Source: Typha latifolia
Taxonomy: Eukaryota > Streptophyta > Magnoliopsida > Poales > Typhaceae
DNA: 64,000 nt
Direction: 5' to 3'
NCBI GenBank assembly: GCA_019914945.1
Contig: CM034109.1
Coordinates: 3,224,001 to 3,288,000 of the forward strand
Part shown: one piece after another, positions 12,063-24,225 of the stretch
Layout: each line of letters begins with the position of its first letter
Position numbering within the stretch: position 1 is the stretch's first letter
Notes under the pieces: generated by a model
What the model saw: the letters and a program-made list of their open reading frames with translations, nothing else
The model's database searches: none
Told to the model about the DNA's origin: nothing
Position numbers and translations under genes: made by a program

Positions 12063-13760
12063 TGGTATCAAAGCAAGTTGGACCTCGGACCTTCATCAAT
12101 GGTGGATACCAAATTCATGGCTTCGAAAAGAAGAATTGAAGATAACTCTAACTAAAAGAGGAGGAAAAGCCCATGCTATCAACAACCTAAGATGATGAGC
12201 AACTCGAGTTGGCCGTAGCTAATCCTAGTCGACCACCACCTATTGGGGCTGATATCATGGAGGCCATGGGCCAGAACAATCACCTCTTGCAATTGATGAT
12301 TCAACAGATGCAAGCCCAGCATGAGCAATTGCTTGCAAACCATGAGGAGATGCGTGAGATGTGGAGAATCCGATCGACACCTTCCACACCTCAACGACAG
12401 TTGCAACCTATCTTCCCATCGTCGATGGCTCATCCACCAATGGTTCAACCACCAGATGGCTTGGTTCCACTAGGTCCTTCTCAGCTCCATCAAGCTCCTT
12501 ACTACCCAAAACACTAGGGTGCACCACAGCCACCACGGTTTTACCCGAATTGGTTTTTAACGAAACCAAACATCAGGTGAATCAAGGGTAGTGTGAAGAA
12601 GATGATTAAGATGAGCAGATTGAGCTCAAACCATGCCAAGATTATATGGAATGAAGGAGGATGCATCACGTGAACATAAACAATTCCATCCTAGAGTGGA
12701 CCTATACTTGGGTTTGAACCAAACCAAAGGAATGAGATTTAAGGCCGAATGATGCGGCTTGACTTTCCCATATTAAGAGCAGTGATCCAATGGATTGGCT
12801 CTACTGTTTAGAGGACGTCCAAGCTTTTGAGTATGCCATGAGGATGGAGCAAAAGCACAAGGCCCTACTTCAAGCCATGAAGGCATCCAAAATTGGCCTA
12901 AACTCATCTCGGCCAAGCAATGCAACCGAAGGGAGGCACACAAAGTACTGTACGAACACTCACCCCAGCCCAAGTTGAAGAAAGAAGAAGGAATGGCTTG
13001 TGCTTTCGATGCGACGAACAATTCACACTCGGCGACCGATGCACAAAACCAATTGGGAGCATCATGCTCGTATATGGCCTTGTGGACACAAAGTTAGAGG
13101 TTGCTGAGGAGGAGAGCAGGGCTAAGCTTAAGGGTAAGGACTTTGGAGAGTACGTCGGGGAAGATGACTACGTAGAGATTTTGTTGCACACATACTTGAG
13201 AATAACCACACCAAAGACTCTTCAGTGAAGGACTTGATGAAGAAGCAATGTGTACACATCCTAATTGATTCAGGAAGTATCACATAACTTTCTGGATGAG
13301 AGGTTGGTCCACAAGCTTGGGTTGGATGTGGAGCCGATGGTAGGATTTGATGTGGTAATCAATGATGGTACCATGCCAAGGGCTAATAGTTTGCGCCGTC
13401 TAGTTGGGATTTGGGTGCAAGCCCACCATTTTGAGGTGGACTTGTACCCGCATGCCTTAAGGGGTGCTGATGTGATCCTAGAAACATAGTGGCTGCAAAT
13501 TCTAAGACTGACGACATGCGACATGTGGATGGTGTTATAATAGAATAGCAGGGTGATACAGCTTGAAGGGGTGAAAGCATAAACGAGCATAATGTTGCAC
13601 TTGATAGAGGGTATGCCTTAAACCCCTTGGGCAGAGGAAGACAAGTGGAGATGCCTCGACCACTAGTATAACTACCAAAGCTATGATGGATGCAGCATCA
13701 TATTCTTTCAACGCTACACCTTGAGGACAAGGTGGGGGAAGCGTGGTGAATTTTATTCAT
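12063..13760 (+). pseudogene. Ty3-gypsy remnant: primer site, gag and aspartic protease
   Basis: TGGTATCAAAGC at 12063-12074 is a tRNA-iMet-type primer-binding site with one change. Downstream fragments give a Gln/His-rich gag piece (12209-12517), a zinc-knuckle segment GLCFRCDEQFTLGDRC (about 12997-13044), and an aspartic protease core ILIDSGS (about 13258-13278). After a one-base frameshift the protease continues with FLDERLVHKLGL. Reverse transcriptase and integrase are missing: the sequence jumps to a terminal 'LEDKVG'-like segment and a G-rich run (about 13729-13739), which could be the polypurine tract. It is therefore internally deleted and non-functional. No convincing pair of LTRs was found. 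Confidence 0.7.
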
Positions 13761-13837
13761 TTCTTAGTTAGATGCTTATTTGCTTATGACTTGTACAGTT
13801 TAGGAGTTTAATTTTCAAGAAATAGGTATCCTCTAGC

Positions 13838-14035
13838 TAAGGCATTTGAATGCCACCAGTTCGACATTTGAATGCCCAACCCTGATAGCCAATTAGGATT
13901 AAGGCGTTCGAATGCCACTAACTCAGCATTCAAATGCCTCAGCTCAGCAGTTAGTCAGGTCTTAAGGCATTTGAACGACACAGCATTTAAATGCCTCAGC
14001 CTGACAATAGACCTGGCTTATGGTGTTCGAATGCC
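13838..14035. repeat. Cluster of GGCATT(T/C)GAATGCC-type short palindromes
   Basis: About eight related words occur in 200 bases: ggcatttgaatgcc, acatttgaatgccc, ggcgttcgaatgcc, gcattcaaatgcc, gcatttaaatgcc and relatives. Each has arms GGCATT and AATGCC around a 0-2 base centre. Spacing is irregular, about 18-45 bases. They lie just after the gypsy remnant and may belong to its LTR. Confidence 0.65.
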
Positions 14036-15899
14036 TACTCCTCTCATTCACCTGGGTTTTTGGAAAGGAGAAAACACAGAGAGTCATAAGCTAAAGGCTC
14101 AATGAATAGACCTTACCCCGAATCAGTGAAGCCAAACAGAGAGTAAATCATGTACTGAATAATATGAATCAGAAAAAACATCATGTCATGAATGAGTATA
14201 TGAATGTTTCTCAATAATACATAAATAAAAAGTAGATAATATGTCGTAACTGATAAAAGTATATAATCCTCGACAATGTATAAATAAATCTCTATGTCAT
14301 ACCATCATCATAGCTCTCTCTCAAATATAATACTTTTATCATGTCATGACAGGTATTAAAAACTATAAATGACTAAACTAGATAAATAGATAAATATGAT
14401 CGACAATATAAGCCCAATGTGTCACGAATGGATCTAATCCAATCGAGTCGTATCACTTTGTTGCTCTAAGAGGACATTTGAGACATGAAATGTAGAAAAT
14501 ATTCTTTCTAACAAGTCTTCGTCAATAAATTATCACCACATAATATCAATCGTGAGCTAATTCTAAACAATGGCCAATTATACTCGCTAACAAATTTAAA
14601 GCAAACTTTTAAGGGGATTATGGACTTCTAATGCTCGTATCTCTCCTTTAAATTCTTCCACAAAATAAATTGATCGTTTACTATTTTACCATAAGGTACT
14701 CAGTTTTCAACTCTTCATGAAAATGATGGAGAAGAAAAAATATTGCTTTTGAGCGATCCTGCAAGGATGCTTCATTTTTTTTTCTTTGATGGTATTTCCA
14801 AGGTTCATAGCGCCAAGATGAATTTTAGCATAGGAACCCAAGATAAATAGTTGATTCCCAAAATGTCAAGCGGAGCAAATTTAAGTTTTGTAAGATTTGA
14901 ATTTGTCAAAATACTATAAATAATAAAAATGATATTATTTCAGAATGAAATAAAGAAAGGAACAATTAAGTAAAATTCAATATCTTCTTAGTATTTCTAA
15001 TGAAATTAATAAGAGAAAGAATTTGATTTAATAAACTTGTATATATTTGTATAGTATTTAGTTCACATACCTTGGTATAGTGAAGAAGACAAAAGAGTGT
15101 TCCACGTACAATTGGAACCTTGTGCTAGTCGATCGAATAGAAAGAAGTAAAACCTTATCCTCAATTAAATAAATCTTCGTATCAATTTACAACGAATAAA
15201 ATATAATGATAGTGTATCGTGCAGATAACATGTTGTAAAACTAGAAGCCGCTGTACTTGTGCACAATGAATTAGAAAAAGAACACAAAAAGTATTATGAG
15301 AACAAGGGACAGAGAATGAGAGAATTGCTTTTCCTTATGTTGTTCTTTTTTCTCACCTCTAGGTCCCCGTACAGGTTTACAAAAGAGTAAACTAAAGAGG
15401 ATTATAAGTTACCACTAATAAGACAAAGGTTGCAACCATGGTGTAACCTAAAAGATAGATATTATAAGAAGTTGCGAAGATGTAGGGGATTTTCTAAGGT
15501 GGTCATCCACCTCCATTACCCACATTTCCAACACACTCAGCTATTTATCTTGTCAGATGGCTGGAACTCGGAACTCATGTACCAACTGTAGGAAATCTGC
15601 AACTAAATCTGGCCATGCAAGTTGTTTAAAGCAGATCGCAGATGTTTAGAATGGCTGATGGAATACCATTCAATTATTTAATTTTGCTTTCGGGATAACT
15701 TCTCCAACCATTTTGCCAAAAGGTACAGTACGAAATGTCTAAGTACTGCTCCAATATTTTGCTTCCGACCGTGCAAAAAGAATCTACATTTTAAGAATGT
15801 GAAAACTGAATTGTAGAAGGTTTCTGCTTTACTTTTTGCACTTGCTTCCCGAACTACAAACATAATTGAATTGTAGAATAAATACCGAACTGGAGGCTA
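14036..15899. other. Intergenic DNA including the likely FAN1 3' UTR
   Basis: AT-rich sequence with no supported gene. The part nearest the FAN1 stop codon (about 15550-15899) has more mixed composition and is the likely 3' UTR on the - strand; no perfect AATAAA was found there. The part 14400-15540 has features that could be an old LTR, but ends were not identified. Confidence 0.35.
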
Positions 15900-16346
15900 T
15901 TAGGATTTAGGAAATGGGTTCACCTTGCAAACTTCAGTGTTAAAACCAGAATCCATGAGGACTAGCATCCATGCTCGCTGTTGCTCTGAAAGCCGATCTC
16001 TTGGGCCTTTCACCTCCACAAGCTTGGCTTCACCATTGCTACTCTCTTTGTGGAAGCGCCACAACAATAGGTCTGGCATGCCAGTGGACCAACTCCGGTA
16101 GTCTAGAGATAGATGACGGCAAAGGGAAGCTAAGCAGCGTCCACCAATGCATGAGACGACAGCTCGTAGGTCCGATAGAGGATGTCGCTCCCAGTTGACA
16201 CCTCGACAAGTTGTCCCAACATGTAAGTCCCATGAAGTAATAAGGATCTCCTCAGCCATGCCCTCATAGATCCTTTTCAAGTGAGATTCGATAAGACTCT
16301 TCCTTGATTCATAGAAGTCATCAGTGTCAAGGTCCAGAGGAGCTAT
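15900..16346 (-). CDS. FAN1: FAN1 last exon, VRR-NUC nuclease domain
   Basis: 447 bases, 148 codons plus TAA. It starts IAPLDLDTDDFYESRK after CTCTCAG|. The PD-(D/E)XK nuclease core is intact: GMPDLLLWRF, then EAKLVEVKGPRDRLSEQQRAW, giving Asp, Glu and Lys in the expected PD...EVK arrangement of a VRR-NUC active site. The protein ends VCKVNPFPKS. All catalytic residues visible by motif are present. A frame running further upstream (to 16445) is read-through into the 874-base intron. Confidence 0.96.
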   Translation of the reverse strand: MAPLDLDTDDFYESRKSLIESHLKRIYEGMAEEILITSWDLHVGTTCRGVNWERHPLSDLRAVVSCIGGRCLASLCRHLSLDYRSWSTGMPDLLLWRFHKESSNGEAKLVEVKGPRDRLSEQQRAWMLVLMDSGFNTEVCKVNPFPKS

Positions 16347-17220
16347 CTGAGAGGATAAAATGACGTAGATTTCAAACGATGATAAGGCAATGAAGAGCGA
16401 GCTCTTCTTTTTTTCATGATACTTGACTATAGAATCACTGAGCAAACTTACATCTAATCATCTTTTACATGCAATCCCTAGTCAGAGTTGTTAAAGGCAT
16501 GACCCGTTATCTAACAACTTAAGTTTTTCGATCACATTAATTAACATCGTAGGAGAGCTACATTTTCTGGAGATTATGGGTTTAAACCTTAATAACTCAC
16601 TTTTATTCCCAAAATCTTAGTATTACGATATGAGGGACTACAGATCCTATTATCTATTATTTATCCACAAACGCTATACATTTTTGGTCAATTATCTACC
16701 AACTTAAACTTTTGGGTCAATTGGTTATCTAATAAAATCAATGGCTTTGAATCTGATAGAAATAACAGCATAGTTACAATATTTCTTTTCCTCGTTGTAC
16801 TATTATCAACATCAAAGAAACAAACAACAAAGTGCATCAACCAAATCAACATGGACAAGGAAAGATACATATCATTTATAGTTATTCAATTGTTACATTC
16901 TTGCTTTCATTGCTCACATGCATGACACATGTAGAGTTTAAGTGAAAAAATTACAAGTGAATCTTGGTACTCTCTGAAGATTAAACACTATAACCTCATC
17001 CATTCTCAGCAATCTTGAAATTACATGGAGTAGTCAAACATCTATTGGAAAGGTGGATTGTAAAGTTTCTATACATGGACAATTAAAGGAGTGGGCACAA
17101 GACATGGATGAATGCTTGGAACAGATTGCAGTATTATGAAATCTGATAGGACATCAAAGGCATTAATGCAACAATCTAGAAAGTAAATAGAGACAATTAA
17201 GAGGAACTACAAAACACTAC
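16347..17220 (-). other. Last FAN1 intron
   Basis: 874 bases, AT-rich, GTAGTG to TCTCAG on the - strand. No other gene or clear element is seen inside. Confidence 0.85.
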
Positions 17221-17451
17221 CTGAAATTTAGATCGGAAGACATCTGGTACATTGGAGAATATAACATCCCACATAAGAAGGCCAAAGATAGTCATCCAAA
17301 TGCCACTTTCTGAATGGACTCCTTGCCAACCACCTTCTTCAGCATAATATTGTAGTGCCAGTTGCTCGACTCTACAAATCTCACCATCATAACCATAAAA
17401 TAAATTCTTCACTCCTACTTCACAATTCAAAGGCCTTCCCCTAACATTAAC
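17221..17451 (-). CDS. FAN1: FAN1 exon (start of nuclease region)
   Basis: 231 bases, 77 codons, phase 0 at both ends. It begins VNVRGRPLNCEVGVKN after CTGTAG| and ends DVFRSKFQ at CAG|GTAGTG. It contains VEQLALQYYAEEGGW and the strongly conserved HSESGIWMTIFGLLMWDVIF. The E in the HSE(S/G) segment belongs to the FAN1 nuclease region, where a conserved Glu takes part in metal binding in the human enzyme. Confidence 0.95.
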
Positions 17452-17639
17452 CTACAGAGTCAATTTGCAATTAAATAGCTGAATAAGATAAAATTAGAAA
17501 TTTTTTAATAAAAACACCATATGTTTTGTCTTTATTATCATTCACACCCTACCATATGAATATTTATCATTCAACTCCTGTATTTTATTTTTAATACCTC
17601 AAGACATCATAACATTAGTTTTATTGACGATTAGTTATC

Positions 17640-18263
17640 ACATGAGTTAAATTAACTGCAGATGCAAAATTACCTTAATACTATTAAGATTTTTAAGGTT
17701 ATGGTGAAAAAATGAAGAGGAACCAAATTTTAAAGTCAAATAAGGGGTATTTTAGGTATTTTAATTCTTTAATTTCAAAGGTAACTTTACTATTATGTTA
17801 GTTTCAGTTAGGTTAACTTTGATAGTCATATAGGTGAGTTAAATCAAGGTTCGAAAAATCGGGATGGCGATCAGGATTGGCCGTATTGGCCGCTTGGGTT
17901 AGATTGGATTTTTTAATTACATAAATTCTAAATATTATTTAAAAATACAAAAAAAATTTCAAAAATTTAGAAATTTTTTTACCAAAAATAAGAAAATAAA
18001 GAAAAAAAAACTATGGTGCAATAAAAATTGAAAAGAAGAAGAGACTATAAAGAGAGTGAGTGAAAGAAAATCAAACAAAAGAAAGAAAAACCATGGTACA
18101 GTGAACAAAAGAAAAAGAGAGTGGAGAAAATGAAAAAAACTGAGAGAGAAATAAAGAAATATATTAAAAAATTATATACTAAAAATAATCGAAGTTTGTC
18201 GGAGTTAGATCTGCGTCACCGGAGCTAGATTTCTCCGTAAGAGAAACAATGGTTATATAGTAA
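17640..18263. repeat. Dispersed repeat, two parts repeated elsewhere
   Basis: 17640-17760 ('catgagttaaattaactg' onwards) is repeated in the same orientation at 20972-21095. 17850-17975 ('ttttttaattacataaa' followed by 'tctaaatattatttaaaaat') is repeated at about 63870-64000. A/G-rich tracts follow to 18150. It looks like a non-coding dispersed repeat; ends are not defined. Confidence 0.6.
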
Positions 18264-18300
18264 TGTAACAACCCAAATTAAAAAAAAAAAATTGATTGAC

Positions 18301-18327
18301 TGACGCACGCGCCGAGCACGTGCGTCA
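18301..18327. repeat. 5' hairpin of LTR B
   Basis: TGACGCACGCGC, loop CGA, GCACGTGCGTCA: 11 of 12 pairs. Compared with hairpin A2, the outer three pairs differ on both arms in a compensating way. Confidence 0.85.
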
Positions 18328-18695
18328 AACCCTGCCCCCCCCGGTGAGCCCTCCTACCCCTGCCATTAAATTCTATAGTATAACTCCCCTCCCTCGCCGT
18401 CGTCGAAGTCCACGGCGGCCAATGACCTCGTGTCTAGCCGTCGATCCGAGAAGCTCTGGTGGAGGGAGAGAAGCCCTCTCTGGGCTTCGAGCCCTCTTTG
18501 AGGAGAGGAGGCACCTCCATGGCCGCCGGCCATGGAGCGCTGCCTATCGCCGTCGGCCCTCCTCTTCCCCTCTTTCTTTTTTCCTTTTCCCCCTACTTAC
18601 CCGATGGCCTCGTGCCACGCCGCGCCGTCGCAGCCCCTCGGGCTTTCCGCTCTCCCTTCTGTCTCCCTCCCTCAAAAGAGATGGGGGTGGGAGAT

Positions 18696-18884
18696 GAGTG
18701 TTGGTGGGCTGCAGGCCGCAGCCCACCTGGACTTGGTTTCGGGTGGGCTGCAGGCCGCAGCCCACCTGGCCTTGGACTCGGGTGGGCTGCAGGCTGCAGC
18801 CCACTAACCCAAATGTTGGGTGGGCTGCAATCTGCAGCCCACTAATCCAACCTTGGTGGGCTGTGGTTGGGCTCCCAGCCCACC
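18696..18884. repeat. Tandem palindromes GTGGGCTGCAG...CTGCAGCCCAC in LTR B
   Basis: Four to five units of about 38 bases, each an imperfect or perfect inverted repeat with arms GTGGGCTGCAG / CYGCAGCCCAC, ending with a variant built on GTGGGCTGTGG. The open frames across it are a by-product of the repeat. Confidence 0.85.
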
Positions 18885-20802
18885 AAGGCCCTCTTGCTTA
18901 TTTGGGTTGGGTTTGAGCCTACCCATTGCCTCTAGCCTAGCCCATTTGGGGCCATTTGGACCCTATAACCCTGTTTATCTTTTTCACCTGATTTAATTAG
19001 CCTGATCCTTGATGTATGTGTTCCAGTCCAAATCCAAGAAAGAGGATACTAAAAAAAAAAAAAAAAAAAATCTAATCTAATATTACAACAAATTTATTGA
19101 AAAGGACAATTTAGTATTATGTGAATTTTAGGATAACATAAGACTCGCCCTAGGAGACCCTTGACTCATGTATTTGCCAAACATAAATGCGCTAATAAGA
19201 TAATTAATTCTATTAGTTCGCTAATCTTACGTATGGCTTACTTGCATGAATTAATAGGATTGACACCGTGTGAGGAGGATTTTGGGATTCCGGAGGAGCC
19301 GGCTAGCTGACGAGATTTAGCATACTGTGGAGACCCCCCAGGCGAGTAGAGTTATACAAATCTAGAATAATATAATTACAGTCATTATACCTGTCATGAC
19401 ACTGTAGGAAATGTCGGTATTAATACATGCATTTAGTACACCAGGTTATATCTTTACATATGCAGTTATTGATAACTTGCTCATCATAATATTATGAGAA
19501 TGTTAATGCAGCATAAGCATTAGTGTGATAATGCTCTACATGTATCCTGTATGGTATACCCTTGCATAGATGTATATTATTGTGAATATAGAATGTAACG
19601 ATCATGATAACTATGACATGGTTTATACACTCATAGACACTGCACCACTTCCACCTATCATTAGCAGTACCCTTACTCCCTCAGCCCAGGGTTAAGGGTA
19701 GAGTGTATTTTATATGACTATACTATTAGCGGCCTACACCTGAGGTCGGGAGCCTGTGTGACATTCAGGTAGTTATACTGTATAGTCAGAACTCGATTAT
19801 GATGATAGAAGAACATGATTGTGAGGCGAGGATATAACTCTAGCGGTACTCGACGACGCAGGATTAAGGCGTCTGTTGATGAGCCGAGGGCTCCCGATTC
19901 TCCCGCTGAGGGCAGTGATGATTTAGAGAAAGTGAGTATGGGCTTACGACCGGGGTCCTTAGTCTGATGGCCACAGACAACTGGTCACTCGTAGTGTCGC
20001 CATACACGTGTAGATGGCATTACCGCTAGATGTGTATATATTTCCCCCTCGATGTATGAGATGATAGATGATTATGTGATGGATGATTGTTTCTTGAGAG
20101 TATTTACCCTGTGTGGTGAATAGCTCGGTGAGTGATGATAAGTATGATTAATGCTTTGCTAGGCATGAGATGACTAAACTGCTCTTTTATTGCTGTACAT
20201 AACATGTAAACACTATGATTGAGATGTGTATGAATAAGAGATTGTATCAAACTTTATATCTGTGTGGATTTATCGTGATATGTTTAGGAACTAACATGTT
20301 CCAGGATAGTGACTAGTAATCTTTATCGATTTCATTAATTTAGTAACTTATAGTAAGTCATTCCTATAAGCATACTGTTATTGTTAGCAAATATAGGCAT
20401 ACATTGGATATACACATGTGATTGCATTATTTAGATCGTATAGATCCTACTCACCACCTCGTAGTGACATTATTTCAGAGCTAGGGGACGCAGGCGCGGG
20501 TAGCAAGGAGTAGCTGCCTTTCTTTTTCAGTATATCTGTTAGTTGTATTAAGCCCCTACAAGGGCATTATGATGATGTTGTATTTTGGACTTTAGCATTG
20601 TATTTTTGATGTATATTCGGAAGGCTTGTTGTGGCCTGTGGAACTTGTATCCGGACTCTTATAGTTGAGTTTAATTATGGTGAATTTGTGCTGTTGTGTG
20701 TCTTGTGAAATTCTTGTACTGACAGGTCATGTGATGCACCGCGTGGAGGGATTTACCCACGCGGTTTACACGTGTATTTGGAGGTTTGGGTGTTTCAAGT
20801 AA

Positions 20803-20931
20803 GGAGAGAAAGAGAAAGAAAGAGTGAAAGAGAGAAAAAGAGAGAGTGAGAGGAAAGAGTGAAAGAGAGAAAGAGAGAAAGAGAGAGAGTGAGAGGAAAG
20901 AGTGAAAGAGAGAAAGAGAGAGAGTCTGGAT
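20803..20931. repeat. GA-rich tandem repeat
   Basis: Units such as 'gaaagagtgaaagagaga' recur with 'gagagagagtgagag' spacers; two long units are nearly identical. Protein frames on the other strand are Ser/Leu/Phe-rich artefacts. Confidence 0.75.
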
Positions 20932-20971
20932 CGGGCTTGGATTAGGATCTGGTTCAGCCAATCCAGCAAAC

Positions 20972-21464
20972 CATGAGTTAAATTAACTGTGGACGCAAAA
21001 TAACCTTAACATCCTTAAGTAAGTTTTTCAATATTGAGGTAAAAATAAAAGAGGAACCAAAATTTAATGTCACATGAGGGGTATTTTAGGTATTTTAAAA
21101 TACATATGTCAAACGAGTCATTTTTAAAACCAAAGTTACTTATTCCAAGGCAAAGATTTTTTAGTCAATCATAGACTTGCCTTAAAAAAATTAACTTCAC
21201 TTTCTTTAGCCATAAGTTTAGAATAAAATCTGCATAGAATCCTCTAACATAACAGCCCTTGATTCTCCTTAGATTCTTCTTTCTCTATATCTAGTGTTAA
21301 ATATACCACCAAAGAAAAAGAACAAAATTACAGAATTAGATAAGAGTACTACTAATTTCTCTCTTCAAATGTTACATTTATAGGTATTACCATATTATTC
21401 TCGTAAAAAGCTATTCAAAAAATTTAATTCTCCGCGTTTTGCCTGATAAACCTGGGATACATTT
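20972..21464. other. Intron DNA, copy of the 17640 repeat
   Basis: The first ~120 bases match 17640-17760. The rest is AT-rich with nothing recognised. Confidence 0.5.
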
Positions 21465-21506
21465 TGTAACAACCCAATCCCCCCAAAAAAAAAAAAAAAA
21501 ACTTTA

Positions 21507-21539
21507 CATGGGCATGACGTGGCCGACCTCGTGCCCATG
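21507..21539. repeat. 5' hairpin of LTR C
   Basis: CATGGGCATGACGTG, loop GCC, GACCTCGTGCCCATG: 12 of 15 pairs plus one G-T pair. Confidence 0.7.
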
Positions 21540-21618
21540 CAACGAGGCAGCGTGGGGGAGAAGCCACGCACCCCCCCTCGCGTCGCCGCAGCCACCGCCA
21601 ACCCCCCACCCACCGCCT

Positions 21619-21771
21619 TCTCTCTCTCTCTCTCTCTCTCCCTCTCGTTTGGTCTCTCTCTCTTTTCTTCTTCCCTCGGACTCTCTCTCTCTCTCTCCCC
21701 CACTGCCGAATCGCCGCCGCTATCGTCGTGCTGCCACAGATGATCCTCCTCCTCCTCTCTCTATATCACTA

Positions 21772-21802
<31 letters not shown>
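21619..21802. repeat. CT microsatellites in LTR C
   Basis: Several runs of (CT)n with short interruptions, within a leader-like CT-rich segment. Confidence 0.85.
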
Positions 21803-22954
21803 CCTTCTTTGGGCTCGGGCTCGTCGGAGCCGAGCCGCCGGCAAGAGGCCGGCAGCTGTAGCAGTGTTTTAATTATTTATTTATTTGATGTTATTTATTT
21901 AGGTTTTTCCTTCTTAATTAATGCAAATAGATTATTTAGACATTAATTATTTTAATAATAATATATTCTTCAATATGATTAGTATTAATTGTAATTTGTA
22001 TAATCAATGATTAATTAGGTATAAATATAAGTAATACTCATATTTATTTATTTATATCTCTATTAGATTAATATATAGATTTATAAATTATAATTATCAA
22101 ATTTATATACTAACATTTTTATGAGATACATTTTAAATAATTCTTATAATTTATTATACATTATTATTTTGTAACAAATAAGATAATGACTACATAGTCC
22201 CTAATTAATCAAGATATAATTTAATTATAATTAGGTTTTTATCTATATTTATATTTTATTTATAATTAAAAATCTAGCCAGTTATAAAAATGAGTAGAAA
22301 TTCTAAAATCTAATAAATCATTATATTTTACTCGAACGGATTATAATGGGATAAACAACTAACTTTATGTTACTTAAACATTTTCAGATCCCGAACCCCT
22401 TATTTGAGACCCCGTGGACTTTGCTAGCGATGAGTGTCACTCGGTTAATTGACGGACGTGAGAGATGCGTGGTTTGTGTCTTCTGATCAGACTGTGAGTA
22501 GTCTTATCCCCTAGACGCCTTTCTCAAATTAGGATATATTATATCTTACGTACACGCATATTTTGACCTCCAGCATGATTATATGATTTTATCTAGAGAT
22601 GATTTCAGTCAAGCATATTTTATCATGTATTTAATTAGGCTGATCTGAGATATGAGTACATTGGTGATATATATAGAGATGATTATACTGTTATGGTTTT
22701 TATGTCGAAATGATCTCTATCATGAGTATGCATGTGATAAACTAGCAAAAGTATACATGGTTAGAGTCGGCATTGCATCATTTTTCTCTCGGCTTCTTTA
22801 CCACTTAAATTTCTGAGTTGCATGATCTGTTGTCGTACTGGATATATGCATATGATTTATCATGTATAGGAAATCATAAAAGTACATGTGTATGTGATGC
22901 GATGTGATATGATGTGATGGCTGAAACGGTATCTGGTCCGGACTGATACTGGAT

Positions 22955-23141
22955 ATACTCTTAGCGTATGACAGAGTATGGTGATGGCTGATGGTTGTAC
23001 TCTTAGCGTATGACAGGGTACAACTATCATTGATATACCCTTAGCGTATGACAGGGTATGATTACTTTATTCAGAGATACCCTTAGTGTATGGCAGGGTA
23101 TGATTTATCTACAGAGATACTTTTAGCGTATGACAGGGTAT
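22955..23141. repeat. Five spaced hairpin repeats in LTR C
   Basis: Five 25-base units at 22955, 22997, 23035, 23077 and 23117. Each is ATACCC (or variant), the centre 'ttagcgtatgaca', then GGGTAT. Spacing is about 38-42 bases. Confidence 0.85.
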
Positions 23142-24225
23142 GCTCTGAGCTTGTGACATGATGTGTATCGAGTTTGGGGCCGGGTACCGTAGTCTAGCAT
23201 GATGGATAATATTCAGAGTTGAGACGGTGAATTGTGATAGTGAGAGATATGTGGATTATATCTGGCTCTGATATATACGATTATCTAGTGGTTTGCATGC
23301 ATCATGCATCATCATTGATGTGACCAATTCCATTATTGTTATACATGATATGTCGTTATATTCGGTGATGTTATATGGTAATTTCATCATGTGATATATT
23401 TTTAGATGAGGATATAATATGCTCATTCATGAGGATTAATTTCATTCATATATATGTCTTTGAGGATACATATATATATGTTCATACATGACATCATACT
23501 GCTTTCTGATTCATATTATCCAGTACATGATTTACTCTCTGTTTGACTTCACTGATTCGGGATAAGGTCTATTCACTGAGCCTTTTGCTCATGACTCTCT
23601 TTATTTCTTTTCTAACACTAGATATTATGATACGTGAAAGCGACTTGAGATATCATGATGGGATAATTTAAAGCAAGGATGAGGTGAGCTATAGACGTGA
23701 AGCGGTATAGAAGATAATTTAACCAGACTTTGAGTTGTATCGTTGTTTGTTATATTTGTACCTTATTGTATCAGATGATGATTTATATAGTATATGTCAG
23801 ATTATAGAGCACTCGTATATCAGTTGTTTAGTTGTATCTTGATGGTTTGTTGTGGCCTGTGTGGGGCTTGCCAGATTATGTAGTGGTCTAGTGTATATTA
23901 TTATGGACTTGGATATTCATATGTTAACAAGTTTATTTGGTTGATAGTATGATGTATTTAGTGATGGATTATATGATCATGGATAGGTTAACAGGTTTTA
24001 TTTGATGATGTCATGATTATATGTTCACAGGAGAGTATCTGTGCGTGACGGGCCCCGCCCGACCTGTCACGTGCGCCGCGCGTGCCGTGTGGGCGCGTGG
24101 GCGTGCACGTGCCGTGCCGGGCGGGGGCGTTACACGTTTGATATAAGGGTAGATTGTGGAAGTGATTAAGTAGATGAAGGGAACGAAGTGGTCAAGATCC
24201 CAAAGAAGAGGGGTGGCTCGACAGT

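Larger units (their letters stand above)
18264..20797 (+). mobile_element. Solo LTR B (TGTAACACCC family)
   Basis: 2,534 bases from TGTAACAACCC to GGGTGTTTCA, flanked by perfect 5-bp duplications AGTAA (18259-18263 and 20798-20802). Same plan as LTR A: A tract, GC-rich leader-like part with a hairpin, TGGGCTGCAG palindromes, then a long AT-rich part with 'cccaggcgagtag', 'gggtagagtgtat' and 'ccggggtccttagt' blocks, and a G-box-like hairpin near the 3' end. No coding capacity. It lies in the 15.4-kb FAN1 intron, antisense to the gene. Confidence 0.88.
21465..24134 (+). mobile_element. Solo LTR C (TGTAACACCC family, divergent)
   Basis: 2,670 bases from TGTAACAACCC to GGGGCGTTACA. Flanks are CATTT (21460-21464) and CGTTT (24135-24139), a 5-bp duplication with one mismatch. 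The 5' part has an A tract, a hairpin, GC-rich then CT-rich sequence. The interior differs from A and B and has five hairpin repeats at 22955-23141. The 3' end is very GC-rich (CACGTGC-type words). No coding capacity. Confidence 0.75.

Noticed and set aside
15971..16233. Open frames on both strands over the last FAN1 exon
   Set aside because: They are shadows of the - strand VRR-NUC reading frame, which carries the active-site residues.
18296..18916. Repeated GWAAGCSP-type protein frames
   Set aside because: They arise from reading the TGGGCTGCAG palindromic repeats of LTR B in several frames; all frames look equally open.
20671..20969. Ser/Leu/Phe-rich membrane-like protein
   Set aside because: The frame is produced by the GA-rich tandem repeat read on the - strand.
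22955..23141. CRISPR-like array
   Set aside because: The five units are inside a plant LTR, the spacers are not unique equal-length inserts, and the genome is eukaryotic.
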